A stretch of 64,000 bases of DNA, taken from positions 120,666,897 to 120,730,896 of the forward strand of contig OX638370.1 in NCBI GenBank assembly GCA_951812925.1, written 5' to 3'. The stretch's first letter is position 1. Each line of letters opens with the position of its first letter. The notes beneath the pieces were generated by a model. The model did no database searches, was not told the DNA's origin, and saw only the letters and a program-made list of their open reading frames with translations. Of this stretch, positions 43,701 to 54,891 are shown piece after piece. Source of the stretch: Calliopum simillimum. Its lineage: Eukaryota; Arthropoda; Insecta; Diptera; Lauxaniidae. The translations under genes were made by a program, and so were the position numbers.

Positions 43701-46700
43701 CGAGATAAATAGTTAAATGCAACTGTAATCGTTTTCTCTTAGCCTCAACTTATTTTTACATTGGTTGTTGACAAACGTACGCGTTTTATTTGCTTTGTAC
43801 AATACTCGCCCAAAAAAAAGTATCTGCAAAACTTTTTTTGCGTGTTTGATTTCCATCATTCTTGGACGAATTGCTACGACAAAACACAGGTAAATATGTT
43901 TTTTATTATCGTTAGACCTTTGCCTTTCAATATACAAAAGTAATTTTGCATGACACTTCAACAAGTCAATTACACGCCGTTGTTTTGCAAAAAGTAGCTT
44001 GTGGGGAATCGTGAGCCACTTCGTGGGCCACCCGTGTTTTGACAGTTTTCGTCTCAATACACATTTGTATGTTGTGTTTATGAAGTTTTGTGCAAAATGG
44101 AGGCTGTGAATCAATAAATAAAACAATAAATACATATTTTGTATCAAATTTTCCTATTTCCCAAATTGCGTATCTGATTGATCGTGCATAACCCTTCTTC
44201 TTCATTTTGTCGATTAAAATAACTTTACTTGTCATTTCAACTAATTCAATACAGTTTTGCATCATAATTGTTTCATTTTTACTTAATTACGGCGGTGGCC
44301 CACGATTCCCCACCATTTTTGAAAATTGCAAAAACACTAATTTTTTTCAAACCACGAAAAGTCGGAAAAATCAAAAGAATTGTTAGAAAGTGTAATAGTC
44401 AAAAGTTACCTAACTTCATGTAGAATAACATACCATATTACAATTTGCGAAATTTTTTATTTTTTTTGAAGATATTTAACAAAATAAAAACGTGGCCCAT
44501 GATTCCCCACCTTCCCCTACATAATTATGGGGAAAGAAGATGAGACATTTCGACAACAATCCTCGCAACTACCTGATAGTATAAGAGACGAAAAAGGACC
44601 CCAAATGTCTGTGTAGACTAATCCTTAAGAACATATAATATATAATCAATTGGTCTGAAGTTGCTTTAAGAGCATAAGGTAACTTGAGATCAAGATAAAA
44701 ATCACTCTGTTCATTAAAAACAAAATATGTAATAAATGATTTAAAATTTTACTGAATCAATAATATCAAAACTAATTTAATACAAAGTTAAAATACTAAT
44801 TAAAATTCATTTCATGCAGAGCAATTAAAAGTTAAAACAAAAGATACTTCACTCGTAGATATAAAATATTTCAAATTGAAATAAGTAAAATAAAATCTTA
44901 ATTTTCTTGCAGCAGCTGCTGAAGAAGTAGAAGGCATATCATCGCCTTGAAATGAAGCTTGATTTTTGTCTTGCATAATTTAATTAATTTTAATTATTTA
45001 AATTTCATGAAATTTCGTAAACGTCGTCTTCTTCTTCTTCTTCTGCAATTTTGGCGGAAGTTTGACGTTTTCGTAAATTTCTTTTTTTTTTTGTTTTGTG
45101 CAGCGAGATATTTGCGAGAGTTGCCACATATTAAATTTATCCGCCATTTTTTTTGCGTCAGATACGCACCCCGGTCAAAAAAAGGATATCAAAAATTAGA
45201 ATTAGAAAATTAAATTCTTCACTAAAGGCTGAGCGCTGCCGTAAAATTATAAAAAGACGCAACTCGTTTTTCATAGTTTTGAGAAAATCGAAATTTTAAT
45301 TTTATTCAGAAAAGGCAGCAACTTCTCTTTCTTATAAAATCTATTTAATTTTTCATCTTTTTGTATGGAGTTACTGCCTTTTATGATTTTAATTATGAAA
45401 AATATGAAAACAGGGTGTAATGTTTACATTTCTTTATTTGCAATTTGCAAGAGAAGTGGAAAACGTAAAAAATTGGCGATTGGACTAAAATAAAGATAAA
45501 AAATTTCTTAATCTGATGGGGAAATAAAGTTAAAAAGGCCGTAACTTAAGTTGCGGCCTTATATATTTTTACGGCAGAGCGTTCTTTAAATAAAATTCAC
45601 AAACGAAAACGTAAAATTTGACATATCAGCAGCTGGTAAATTTTTGATATCATTTTGATATACATTTCTGACATTGATATCAGTGGCTGATAAATTTTTG
45701 ATATCATTTTGATATACATTTCTGACATTGATATCAGTGGCTGATAAATTTTTGATATCATTTTGATATATATTTCTGATACAATGACAAAAACTTTACA
45801 AGTTTTTTTGATCGGAACGAGGTAAGGTAGAAATCGGTGATATAACCACCCACCCTCCCAGTCAGTGCGTTCATGTCTGGTTGCGCCCGTTATAACAAAT
45901 AACATAGAAATGGCATACTATATCTTTAGAAAGATAAAAATAGAAAATCTTATAAAATACACAAAAACATATGTCTGCAGAAGTCAAATGTGCCCCTTCG
46001 GCAAAAGTCAAATGTGCCCCAAAATCTCTTGAAGAATTAAAAATATTTTAAAATTCAAACTATTTGACCTTGATAAAAAACACTTTTATTCTATTAATTA
46101 TAAAGGTTAGAGCTACCAAATTTGCATACTTACTTTTAAAAAACAATACAACTTTATTTGCAAAACTCTTACGATGCCGAAAAATACAAAATGTTAAAAA
46201 AACATATAAGCGCGGGAGGAGTTGAGAGAGAACTGCCAAAGTTAATTATGTTAATTAGTTATGTTTCTGCATTTCAGGTTGGTTCGAAAGGCGTGTTCAC
46301 ACCGAAAAAAATGGCAAAGTCAAATGTGCCCCAGTGTCAAATGTACCCCAGCTTACCCTATTCATAGTCATAATATTGATGGGGGGGTGGGATGGGTGGG
46401 TGGTAGTATCACCGATTTCACTATTTAATTGCTCTACCATTACCTCGTGCGTATCTGACCCAAAAAAAAGTGTCGCTGCACAAAAAAAAGTGTCCCTGCA
46501 AAAACAAAGGAATTTAAGAAAACGTCATTGAACAAACAGATAAATTTAATAGGTGGCAACAGAGTTGCAAATATGTCGCTGCACAAAACAAAAAAAGAAA
46601 AGAAGAACTAAACAAAAAAAAAAGAAATTTTATCTTAATCGTTTTGGTTGTGACTTGTAACATCCCGCTAATGATGCATTTGCACGGCGATCTGTATTTT

Positions 46701-49316
46701 TGTATTTTGAAATAAGGCACGAATTAGATGCTTAATTTCCTCTGCTTTAGTTGGCAGTTGAAATTCCTGCCCTACCACACCATTTCTCTGACGCTGTTCC
46801 AGTTTCATCCAATTTTGCAAGTGCCAACAGAGTTGCCACCTAGTAAATTTATCTGTTTGTTCAATAAATGTCAATATTTAGTGTTGTACGCCAAAGAGAA
46901 AAAATTTTCATTGCGTTTACACTGTCCAACACCCATCGTCAGCAGAAGTCAAAAATTTTTTTTTTCGACGGCAATCAGATTGTGTGCAAATTAAATTAAA
47001 GAAATAAAAAGAAAATAATGGAGCAGCCAGGATTAACCATTGATGGTAAGTATCTTGGAGAAAAAAATAGTCTTTTGCCATACTCTAATACTCTACTCCG
47101 CGGTGGGAATCAAATCCGGGTCCGTGGTTTTGTTATGTTTTTAAAAATGGAGGCGTTTTTTGAGATAACCCAACCAAATTGCACTCAAATAATAAATGCA
47201 TTATTTTTGTTAATTTTTCAGAAACCATTATAGACATGCCAAGGTTTTTGAATATAATGGAAAGGTTTCCTGAGTTGTGGCATGCGAACCACCCACATTT
47301 TGGCAAACATTTAGTCAGAAATGCAAAACTGAAACAATTCATAATGGCATATTTTAAAAACACGGATAACTACGAAATAAAGAAAAAACTAATTACGACT
47401 AAAATAAAGCTCGTGAAAGGAAAAGTCAGAAATCATCTAAATACGGCGAAAATGATACCCATGTCATGGATGTTCATGGCAGAAGGATTGGGCAAGTGCA
47501 AAAAGCTTCAGCAAAGAAATCCACAGCCAAGCCAGGAACAATTTGTCCTAAACTGGGTATGTTCAACTTTGGAATTTAATTTAACTTAATTAATTATCAT
47601 AAATTTATTATTTTACAGCAAGATATTGAAGTTAAATATAACGCCCCAACAAATTCAAGAACGACAGCGAGTATGATGTCGGACCTATTGGGGTATGATC
47701 CAATACCAACAATAACAACTACAACAGCAGCAGCTACACCAGCAACAACAGCACCAACAACAACAACTACAGCAACAACACCACCAATAACAACAACTAC
47801 AGCACCAACAACTACAGCAACAACACCACCAATAACAACAACTACAGCAACAACAGCACCAACAACAGCACCAACAACAACAACTACAGCAACAACAGCA
47901 CCAATAACAACTACAACAGCAACAACAGCAGCAGCTACAGGTAGAAACAGAAAGCAATATCGTCGGAACATCTTCGCAATATCGGATGAAGACGATGATG
48001 ACTTTGAACCCCAAAAAACCCAAAAAATAAGAAAAGTAATAATAACAACAAAAACAGCAACACCAGCAGCACGAGCACCAACAACACAAACAAGAACAAT
48101 ACCACCAACAACAACAAATACAGCAACAACACCAGCAATAACAACAACTACAGCACCAACAACTACAGCAACAACACCACCAATAACAACAACTACAGCA
48201 ACAACAGCACCAATAACAACTACAACAGCAACAACAGCACCAATAACAACTCCAACAGCAGCAGCTACAGGTAGAAACAGAAAGCAATATCGTCGGAATA
48301 TCTTCGCAATATCGGATGAAGACGATGATGACTTTGAACCCCAAAAAATAAAAATAACAAAAGGAATAATAACAACAAAAAAAGCAACACCAGCAGCACG
48401 AGTATCAGATACACCAAAGCGATATTCAAAAGTTATCTCACCTACAAGAGGGTCCAGTCTGACGAGCCTTTCTCTCCAACCTTAGTGTTTCGTTTCTTCA
48501 GCATCTACTATACCAATCTTACCCTTTCTGAGATGCCTTTGTGCGTAATGAAATTTGATCATATTTTTCTGTCTTTAGGGCACAGGGCAGTTTATAATTA
48601 CAGGATTGAGACAAATACACTGGTCAAAGCTTTTTTCGCAAGCAATGCAGTATCACCTCACATTTCCAGGACGATATGTGCAATTATGTATTTGAAGATT
48701 GTCTAATAAAATTTTGGTACTTCTTTTGTTTCGCAGAAGTGCCTTTGTTCCTTGAACAAGGTGTCACCTATGTATTTTCCTTGTATATTCCTTAACGATC
48801 CCTGGAACATAAGTGAGTTTTGTGGGTTTGTCGGTACTCTATGCTCCGAGAGGAGATAAAGTATACAAAAGATGAAACCTAAAGCAAGTCACACATAGAC
48901 CGACTATGTCCACTAATAAGTTTTTGCATAGAAAAAAGGAAATTTCTATTACATATAAGTTCCAAGCTATTTTTACTATTGATTTTAAATGGGGAAAAAT
49001 TTCCTTTCTACGTTAGAATGCAACAGCCCATTAGCCATAAATACATAACGCAGCAATCAATTTCCATCATTCAGCGGACGCTTATCAATTTTTAATGACT
49101 TAACACACTTAACAAACCTCTTAATGTCAACGTGGAGTACAAAGTTTTTTCAAAACTGATAAGAAATTTATTCCCCTCAACCGGAAGCATTCGAGTTTAT
49201 TCGAGTTACCTGTTAATTATCGCTGAAGACGCTTTACTTTCATATTTGGTGCCTTCTCCTTCTTCATCAGAACTGCTGCTGCTGCTGGATTCCTGATAAC
49301 AATTTCGTCTTCTCAT
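40543..49316 (-). CDS. Dolichol kinase, five exons, complete
   Basis: CTP-dependent kinase of the ER membrane making dolichyl phosphate, the lipid carrier for N-glycosylation, O- and C-mannosylation and GPI anchors. Minus-strand exons: 49210-49316, 41626-42109, 41378-41557, 40824-41316, 40543-40760, with GT/AG borders and consistent phases, giving 493 residues. Hydrophobic throughout, as expected for a polytopic enzyme. The C-terminal half has the CTP-binding features: GVLTVGIGDTAASIIGSKCG, then STRSVEGT and EAHTNQIDNLVLP. Exon 1 is a Ser/Glu-rich cytosolic leader (MRRRNCYQESSSSSS...). It joins exon 2 by completing an Arg codon (AG|A), giving NRPYASPGYWL. The first intron (42110-49209) holds a MADF-like gene on the other strand and several elements. 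Orthologue of human DOLK. Confidence 0.9.
40824..41316 (-). CDS. Dolichol kinase exon 4, CTP-binding region
   Basis: IFIILFYLGLVIVTILSVRW through RLRWK. Contains RTRKIFHILVVLVY and the GIGDTAASIIGSKCG segment. Acceptor tgttctgtag, donor GTAAGT. Confidence 0.92.
41378..41557 (-). CDS. Dolichol kinase exon 3
   Basis: Exactly 60 codons, SALFYLLLTCWLLATFKILR through ITKDERR. Acceptor ctctttag, donor GTAAGT. Confidence 0.88.
41626..42109 (-). CDS. Dolichol kinase exon 2
   Basis: Begins with one base completing Arg, then PYASPGYWLCCLVPFAFVAT and several membrane helices. Acceptor ttcttttgcag, donor GTTTGT. Confidence 0.88.
42110..43613 (-). other. Dolichol kinase intron 1, proximal part
   Basis: Non-coding, no recognised element apart from a short stretch near 42311-42330 resembling the 22718-22984 MITE arm. 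Confidence 0.45.
43614..44523. mobile_element. 910-bp foldback with GGGGAATCGTGGGCCA phrases
   Basis: Termini TATGTAGGGGAAAGTGGGGA and the inverse of TATGTAGGGGAAGGTGGGGA. The left end holds three head-to-tail copies of GGGGAATCGTGGGCCA, one more sits at about 44000, and inverted copies lie at 44289 and 44492. No convincing coding region. Confidence 0.75.
44524..45631 (+). other. Dolichol kinase intron 1, middle part
   Basis: AT-rich, with a CTT run near 45024-45042. A minus-strand ATG reading into a Ser/Ala stretch (about 44977-44900) was examined but has no donor. No supported gene. Confidence 0.4.
45632..45780 (+). repeat. 54-bp tandem repeat, 2.7 copies
   Basis: Units begin at 45632, 45686 and 45740 (GCTGATAAATTTTTGATATC...). 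The first two are near identical; the third decays after about 40 bp. Confidence 0.85.
45818..46446. mobile_element. Inverted-repeat block with TCAAATGTGCCCC phrases
   Basis: Outer arms (CGAGGTAA...ATCGGTGATA...CCACCCACCC) at 45818-45860 and 46383-46446 are inverted. Inside, TCAAATGTGCCCC or close variants occur at about 45985, 46007, 46319 and 46336, and a TAGGGTAAGCTGGGGTACAT end lies at about 46340-46365 on the minus strand. It looks like a decayed relative of the 43614 and 55738 elements. Confidence 0.5.
46520..46868. mobile_element. Small inverted-repeat element
   Basis: ATTGAACAAACAGATAAATTT...GGTGGCAACAGAGTTG (46527-46566) is inverted at 46820-46863. It lies just upstream of the MADF-like gene and may contain its promoter. 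Confidence 0.5.
47018..48485 (+). CDS. MADF-like protein with Thr-rich repeats, three exons
   Basis: Exons 47018-47045, 47222-47556 and 47619-48485 have proper GT/AG borders and phases, giving 409 residues. Residues about 12-100 (MPRFLNIMERFPELWHANHP, then RNAKLKQF and EIKKKLITTKIKLVKGKVRN) have the spacing of a MADF DNA-binding domain. The rest is long Thr/Ala/Pro/Ile tracts from ACA/ACC codons, broken by two copies of a unit with GRNRKQYRRNIFAISDEDDD and FEPQK (47941-48015 and 48268-48345). AATAAA follows at 48705-48710. It sits antisense inside dolichol kinase intron 1, amid inverted-repeat elements. It could be a host regulator or the accessory DNA-binding ORF of a PIF/Harbinger-type transposon; no transposase is nearby. 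Confidence 0.6.
48486..49209 (+). other. 3' end of MADF-like gene and intron remainder
   Basis: An additional open stretch (48485-48706, containing SLGHRAVYNYRIETNTLVKA) could be an alternative last exon after acceptor tgtctttag at about 48579, but I found no matching frame. AATAAA at 48705. The remainder to 49209 is non-coding. Confidence 0.4.
49210..49316 (-). CDS. Dolichol kinase exon 1 (start codon)
   Basis: ATG at 49316-49314, 35 codons plus two bases, donor GTAACT on the minus strand. The codon split (AG|A, Arg) matches exon 2 exactly. Acidic Ser-rich leader without a signal peptide. I chose it because frame, donor and composition agree and nothing in 42113-49209 offers a better 5' end. 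Confidence 0.7.
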
Positions 49317-49705
49317 TTCGTGTTCTGTTGTTTAATTGTTTATTTTATTATTTAGCACATTTTTATTTTATTTAAAAACTGGATGCAATTCATTAGCTTT
49401 TCATCCCAACAAATATTCTGTTTTATTTTGTTGGTGTTTTTAACACATATCTTATTTTATGTCAAAGTCAGCTGTTTATGACATTCAATGGTCATTCACA
49501 ATAAATTTTATTTCTTACAGTAAGACTTCGATAAAGACATTTCAATCAATTCGAAACGTTCCACAAAGTTAATTCCAAACGCGTTCTAATAGATAATTTA
49601 TTGCTCGTCGAGTCAGGTAATGCATAATATTTAATTATAATCTTCAGTTTGGAAAAGTACAAATCAAACCTCTCAAACCCATCAAACCAATCAAACCAAA
49701 AAATC
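49317..49705 (-). promoter_or_regulatory. Presumed dolichol kinase promoter region
   Basis: Immediately upstream of the inferred start codon and AT-rich. No TATA box or initiator could be chosen with confidence. A copia insertion begins 480 bp upstream of the start codon. Confidence 0.3.
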
Positions 49706-49794
49706 CCAGCGAGAAAATTGATTTTTGGTGATTGAAACAAGTCGCACATCCCAGCGAGAAAATTGATTATTGGTGATTGGAACAAGTCACATAC
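49706..49794 (+). repeat. 44-bp tandem repeat split by copia
   Basis: Two units (CCCAGCGAGAAAATTGATT...) at 49706 and 49750. A third begins at 55614, right after the 3' target duplication. The element therefore landed inside a short tandem array. Confidence 0.8.
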
Positions 49795-49985
49795 TGTTGA
49801 AATCTTAACATTCACCTAACATTAATATACTTGTTTCTTTTGAACTAGTAGATTTGTATTTTAATATTTGTGAAATCATAAAATATTTTTTCAAGTTTGT
49901 CATTATAATAAATTTTCTCGAACAGAAAAGTCCAATTCATTTTTATTTAAGGAAATCTAAGTTTTTGTTCATCAGGATTTCATCA
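49795..49985 (+). repeat. copia 5' LTR
   Basis: TGTTGAAATCTTAACATTCA ... TTCATCA. AATAAA-like sequence at about 49906. Carries TAAGGAAATC, absent from the 3' LTR. Confidence 0.93.
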
Positions 49986-50001
49986 GGTTATGGGCCCAGG
50001 A
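49986..50001 (+). other. copia primer-binding site, initiator Met tRNA type
   Basis: GGTTATGGGCCCAGG directly after the LTR is complementary to the anticodon-arm half of initiator tRNA-Met. This is the known copia priming mode using an internal tRNA fragment rather than the 3' end. The gag start codon lies inside it (49990). Confidence 0.8.
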
Positions 50002-53000
50002 GCAATGGCATCACCAATTACCAGCATTGAAAAACTAAACGGGGATAATTACTTCGTTTGGAAATATCGTATGGAATTGCTGCTCATGAAGGAAAAGCTC
50101 TGGAATATTCTAAAAGAATCGAAGTCAGTGCGAGCTGCAGATAACGCGAATGAACAGGAAATTACCCTATGGCAGGATCGTGATAATCAGGCTCTTGGTT
50201 GGATAGGTTTATTGGTCGATGATGGTCAATTATGCCATATACGGAATTCTAAATCGGCAAAGGAAGCATGGAATGCTTTAAAAATTTACCATGAAAAAGA
50301 TACGATGAGCAATAAAGTTTCTTTGATTCTTCGTATCTGTGGTACTCGATTAGATGAAAATGGCAATATGGAGGACCATCTTGCGAAACTCACCAGTTTG
50401 TTCCAAAAGCTAACAGATCTTGGAGAAGAATCGAAGTCAACATGGGTCGTTGGGCTGATTTTAAGTAGCTTACCACGAAGCTATGATACCCTTATCACGG
50501 CATTGGAAACAAGACCTGAAAATGATTTGACATCAGTGTTGCCAGTTTAGGGGATTTCCCCCTAGATTTAGGGGATTTTAAAAGGTTTAGGGGGCAATCT
50601 AGGGGATACATTATTTAGGGGATTTGTTCAGGGGATTTTAAAAAGGTCTAGGGGAAATCTAGGGGATACTTTGAGCTTATTTTCGGTGAAAGACTTAAAT
50701 CAGAATTTTCCAAAAGACATTTCTGGAATAGCATCAGCATTTGAACAATTGTCGGGCGGCACTATTGACGAAATTATTGGTGAATGGGATCATCTTCATG
50801 AAACACAAGTAAAAGAAGAAAATACGAATGAATATTGATCAGCGGTGAGTCAATTGATAACAGCAAGTGGAGAACAGAAATTTCCTTATATTTCTAAGCT
50901 TGCTACCGCATTATTGAGTTTGCCATTTTCAAATGCCAGTGTAGAAAGGCTGTTTTCTATAATGAATATCATAAAAAGTAAACTAAGGAATCTATTAGCG
51001 GTAGAGACAGCGGAAGCCATTTGCGGGTTAAGGATAATTTGTCGAACGAGATATCATTCGAGCCTTCGAAAAGTATGCTTAAAAAAATTTGCACCACGGG
51101 CATGTGCAATGCTGATGTAGATGAAACTTTAATTAATACTTTGTCAGAGTTGTAGATGTAAATGTTAAGAAAACCTTATTTTAAAATATATAAAATTACA
51201 TTATAGTATATGTTAACAAAAATATATATATTTATAAAATATATTGAAACAACATTCACTTCATTTTGAAATTTAATTTTTTCGTTACCAAAATATAAAT
51301 GTTAGATATTTAGGGGAAATTTAGTCAAAAGTCCAGAATTTGGGGGAAATTTTGTTATGAAAAATATTAATTTCGTTTTGAAATTTGGAACTTTTTTTTT
51401 TTTTTTTTGGTCGCAAAATATAACATTTTACATTTAGGGGAAATTTCGTCAAAAAACCAAAATTTAGGGGAAATCTCGTGTAATCTGGGGGAAAATAGGA
51501 GAATCTACCTGGCAAGACTGTTTGACATTAAGTTTAGTGCAGTCAAAGTTGATACAAGAGTATCATCGTCGTAAAGAAGCTGACTATACCCGTGGGGATA
51601 ATGAAAGCAAGGAAGCGGTACTCAAGATGACACAAGAAAAGGTTATTAAATGTTTCTTTTGTAAGAAATCTGGTCATGTTAAACATGACTGTGTGAAATA
51701 TAAGGCGTGGAAAGAAAAACAAAATAAATTTCATAATTCAAGAAAAGACGTTTCAAAGTTTGAGAAACTGAACAAAGTGAAAGAAGATGAAGAGTTCCTA
51801 TTCTTGGTATCAGATGAAGGCTCATCAGGATGGGTAGTTGATTCTGGCGCTACCTATCATATAGCAAGTGATGAGCGTTGTTTTGAGTCACTGGAACTAA
51901 AAGAATACAATCACCTTAATGTTGCAAATGGGGCAAAGGTTCGGGTTAAAGGAAAAGGAACTTGCAAGATGCGATTTGTAAATAAAGATGGCGAGAAATC
52001 TTCTGCTAAAGTTTGCGACGTCTTATTTGCTCCAGACATTGAGGGAAATCTACTATCAATTAAGAAGCTAATAGATAAAGGATTTCGAGTCAATTTCATT
52101 CCAGGTGCTTGTGAAATCATGTATAATAACAAACAAATCGGAATTGCAGATGAAAAATCGAGTTTATACCGTCTACGTGAGCCCAATAAGAGTTATGCTG
52201 TAACCGAACATAAGCCGAATTGTATCCATCATTGGCACAAAGTATTTGGTCATCGTGATCCAGAAGCAATAAAGTCAATGGCATCTTGTGATTTAGTTAA
52301 AGATTTGGTGATTCAAGAATGTGACATAAAAGTCGTATGTGAAGTGTGTGCTCAAGGCAAATTATCAATTCCTAAACAGTCATACAGTAAATCAAGTGCA
52401 TTACTCGATCTTGTTCATACGGATGTGTGTGGTCCTATGCAGACCCTTTCATTAAGTGGACGACGCTATGTGCTTACTTTTATAGATGATTTTTCTCGGT
52501 ACACAATAATCTATTTATTGAAAAACAAATCTGAAGTTGAAAGTAAAATAAAGGAGTATGTAGAATTGGTAAAGAATATGTTTGGAAAGAAACCTAAGGT
52601 GATAAGATCGGACAGAGGAGGAGAATACACAGGAAATGTGGTGACTTCATTTCTGCGATCTTATAGTATGCAAATGCAGTATTCGGCAAAATGGTGTGGC
52701 CGAAAGAAAGAATCGAACGCTTATCGAGATGGCGAGATGTATGCTTATCGAAGCTAAGTTGCCGTTTAGTTTTTGGGCAGAAGCAGTGAATACAGCTAAC
52801 TATCTACTAAATCGTACACCAACTCGAGCTGTTGAAAGAACTCCTTATGAATTGTGGAATGAAACTAAACCAGGTACGAAACATCTAGCAATTTTCGGAG
52901 TGAAGTGTTTTGTTCATATTCCAGAAGAAAGACGACGAAAATTAGATAAAGTAGCTGAGCCAATGATATTTATGGGATATGACGAGCATTCTAAGGCGTA

Positions 53001-54891
53001 CAGATGTTATGATTCACTCAAGAAAAGGATTGTTATAAGTCGTGATATCCGTTTCACTGAAGATTTTCAAGATGACCTGAACGCTAACAGATGTCATAGT
53101 GCTGAACGTTTAGTCAACTCTAAATATATTCAAATTGATCTTGGTAGGAACAGAGAATATATATCTGAAGATGTCAATGAATCCAACGATGAAAACTCAG
53201 ACTATGAATCTTTAGAAAATAGTCCACTCCAATCAAGTGACGAAACTGAGGAGTCAAGAGATCAAATACAGCACATGCGCAGGTCAGAACGTGTTAATAA
53301 AGGAATTCGTCCTTCAAGATTGATTGAAGAAGTAAATACTGTTTCTTATGTAATAATTGAACCAAAGTCTTTGGCGGAAGTAATGGCAAGTGATCAAAAA
53401 GAGCATTGGATAAAGGCAATGAATGAAGAAATAAAGTCAATGAAGAAAAACCTAGTTTGGGATTTGTGTCAACTTCCAGCCAATCGGAAAGCAATTGGGT
53501 GCAAATGGATCTTTAAACTTAAAACAAATGCAGACGGAAACATAAAGTGTTTTAAGGCGCGGCTGGTTGCCCAAGGATTTTCTCAGAAGTATGGAATGGA
53601 TTACGATCAAGTTTTTGCACCAGTTGTTAAGCAAACAACTATTCGTATATTACTGGCTGTTGCAGCTAAAGAGGGCATGACTGTTCAACATATTGATGCT
53701 AAAACAGCATTTTTGAACGGAAAGTTAAATGAGACTATCTATATGCAACAACCACCGGGATATGAGGAAGAAAATAAGGTGAATTATGTTTGTCTACTCA
53801 AGAAGAGTCTTTACGGACTAAAGCAAGCAGCAAGAGCACGGAATGAAGCAATTCATTCAGTTTTGATAAAAGCTGGATTCGAGCAAGGAAACGCTGATCC
53901 TTACCTATATACGAAGAAATATGGAAATGAATTGTGCTTGTTTATGTTGACGATCTTTTGATAGCGAGCAGAGACTCAAAACTTATTATTTCAATAAAGG
54001 AGATTTTGTCTTCAAATTTTGAAATGCAAGACTTAGGAGAAGTTCAACATTACACTGGTATAAAAATTGAGAAGAGTGTAGAAGGATTTTTTCAAATAAG
54101 TCAAACAAATTACATCAATCAAGTTATTAAAAACTTTGGATTGTTTAATGCGAAAACATCTAACGTGCCAATTGATCCAGGATATGGAAAGGACGGCAAA
54201 GATGCAAGTATTTTAATTGATAATACAAAGTATCAGAGCTTAATTGGGTGTTTACTTTCTATATCTGTAAGTACTCGTCCAGATATATCAGCGGCTGTTT
54301 CTCTTTTAGCACAAAAAGTAAGCAAACCAACTCAAAACGATTGGATCGAATTAAAACGTGTGCTTAAATACTTAAATGGCACATCCAAGCTTAAACTAAC
54401 ATTGGGAAAGTTGGACGCAGAGAATTTCGTTTTTGGCTACGCGGATGCAAATTGGGCCGAAAATAGAAATGATCGGATATCCAACAGTGGGTATATATTT
54501 TTGATAAATGGTGGAGTTGTAAGTTGGGCCTGTCGAAAACAGACTTGTGGCTTTATCTTCAACAGAAGCGGAGTTTATTGCGTTATCCAGTGCATGTCAA
54601 GAAGCAATATGGATTAAACGAATTTTGGAAGACATGAAACAGTCAACAAACGGGCCAATTATGAGTTTTGAAGATAATCAAAGTTGTCTCAAACTGATTG
54701 AGGAGGAGAAATTGTCAAATCGCACAAAACATATTGACACTCGATATCATTTTGTAAAAGCTTTTATTCAAAGAGGCCAAGTAATTTGCAAATACTGTCC
54801 AACCGACTTCATGTTAGCAGACTTGCTCACAAAACCATTGGGACCATCAAGAATCAAAATGTTACGTGCAAATTGTGGCATTGGTGAATGA
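49990..54891 (+). pseudogene. copia gag-pol, multiply broken
   Basis: Pieces: gag 49990-50533, interrupted by hAT; gag end, protease and integrase 51521-52695, with CCHC knuckle (CFFCKKSGHVKHDC), protease DSGA and integrase HTDVCGP / FIDDFSRY / SDRGGEYT; integrase end and RT 52696-53945, with VAERKN-type start displaced in frame and HIDAKTAFLNG; RT and RNase H 53934-54545, with YVDD and DANWAENRND; RNase H end 54547-54891, with STEAEF and KHIDTRYHF. About 16 nt (the usual TPQQNG stretch) are missing near 52688, shifting the frame. A 1-nt shift lies near 53940 and a 2-nt loss near 54547. No function is expected. Confidence 0.92.
50534..51520 (+). mobile_element. hAT remnant inserted in copia gag
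   Basis: Termini CAGTGTTGCCAG and inverted CAGTCTTGCCAG, with 8-bp duplication TTTGACAT at 50526-50533 and 51521-51528. It contains the hAT dimerisation domain (LPFSNASVERLFSIMN and KSKLRNLLAVETAEAICGL, 50845-51117), preceded by an in-frame stop at 50836-50838. Both ends are rich in TTTAGGGGATTT phrases. It is an internally deleted derivative keeping only the transposase C-terminus. Confidence 0.92.

Noticed and set aside
44900..44980. Candidate first exon of dolichol kinase (MQDKNQASFQGDD...)
   Set aside because: No usable donor at the end of the plausible stretch, whereas 49210-49316 has a donor and an exact codon split.
45632..45780. CRISPR-like array
   Set aside because: Continuous tandem units without distinct spacers, in a eukaryotic genome.
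47050..47130. tRNA-like B box on the minus strand (GATTTGATTCCCACC)
   Set aside because: Isolated motif within the MADF gene intron, no A box at proper spacing and no cloverleaf.
47597..48344. Antisense open frames opposite the MADF-like gene
   Set aside because: Cys- and Val-rich artefacts of ACA/ACC repeats read backwards; the sense strand has introns with matching phases.
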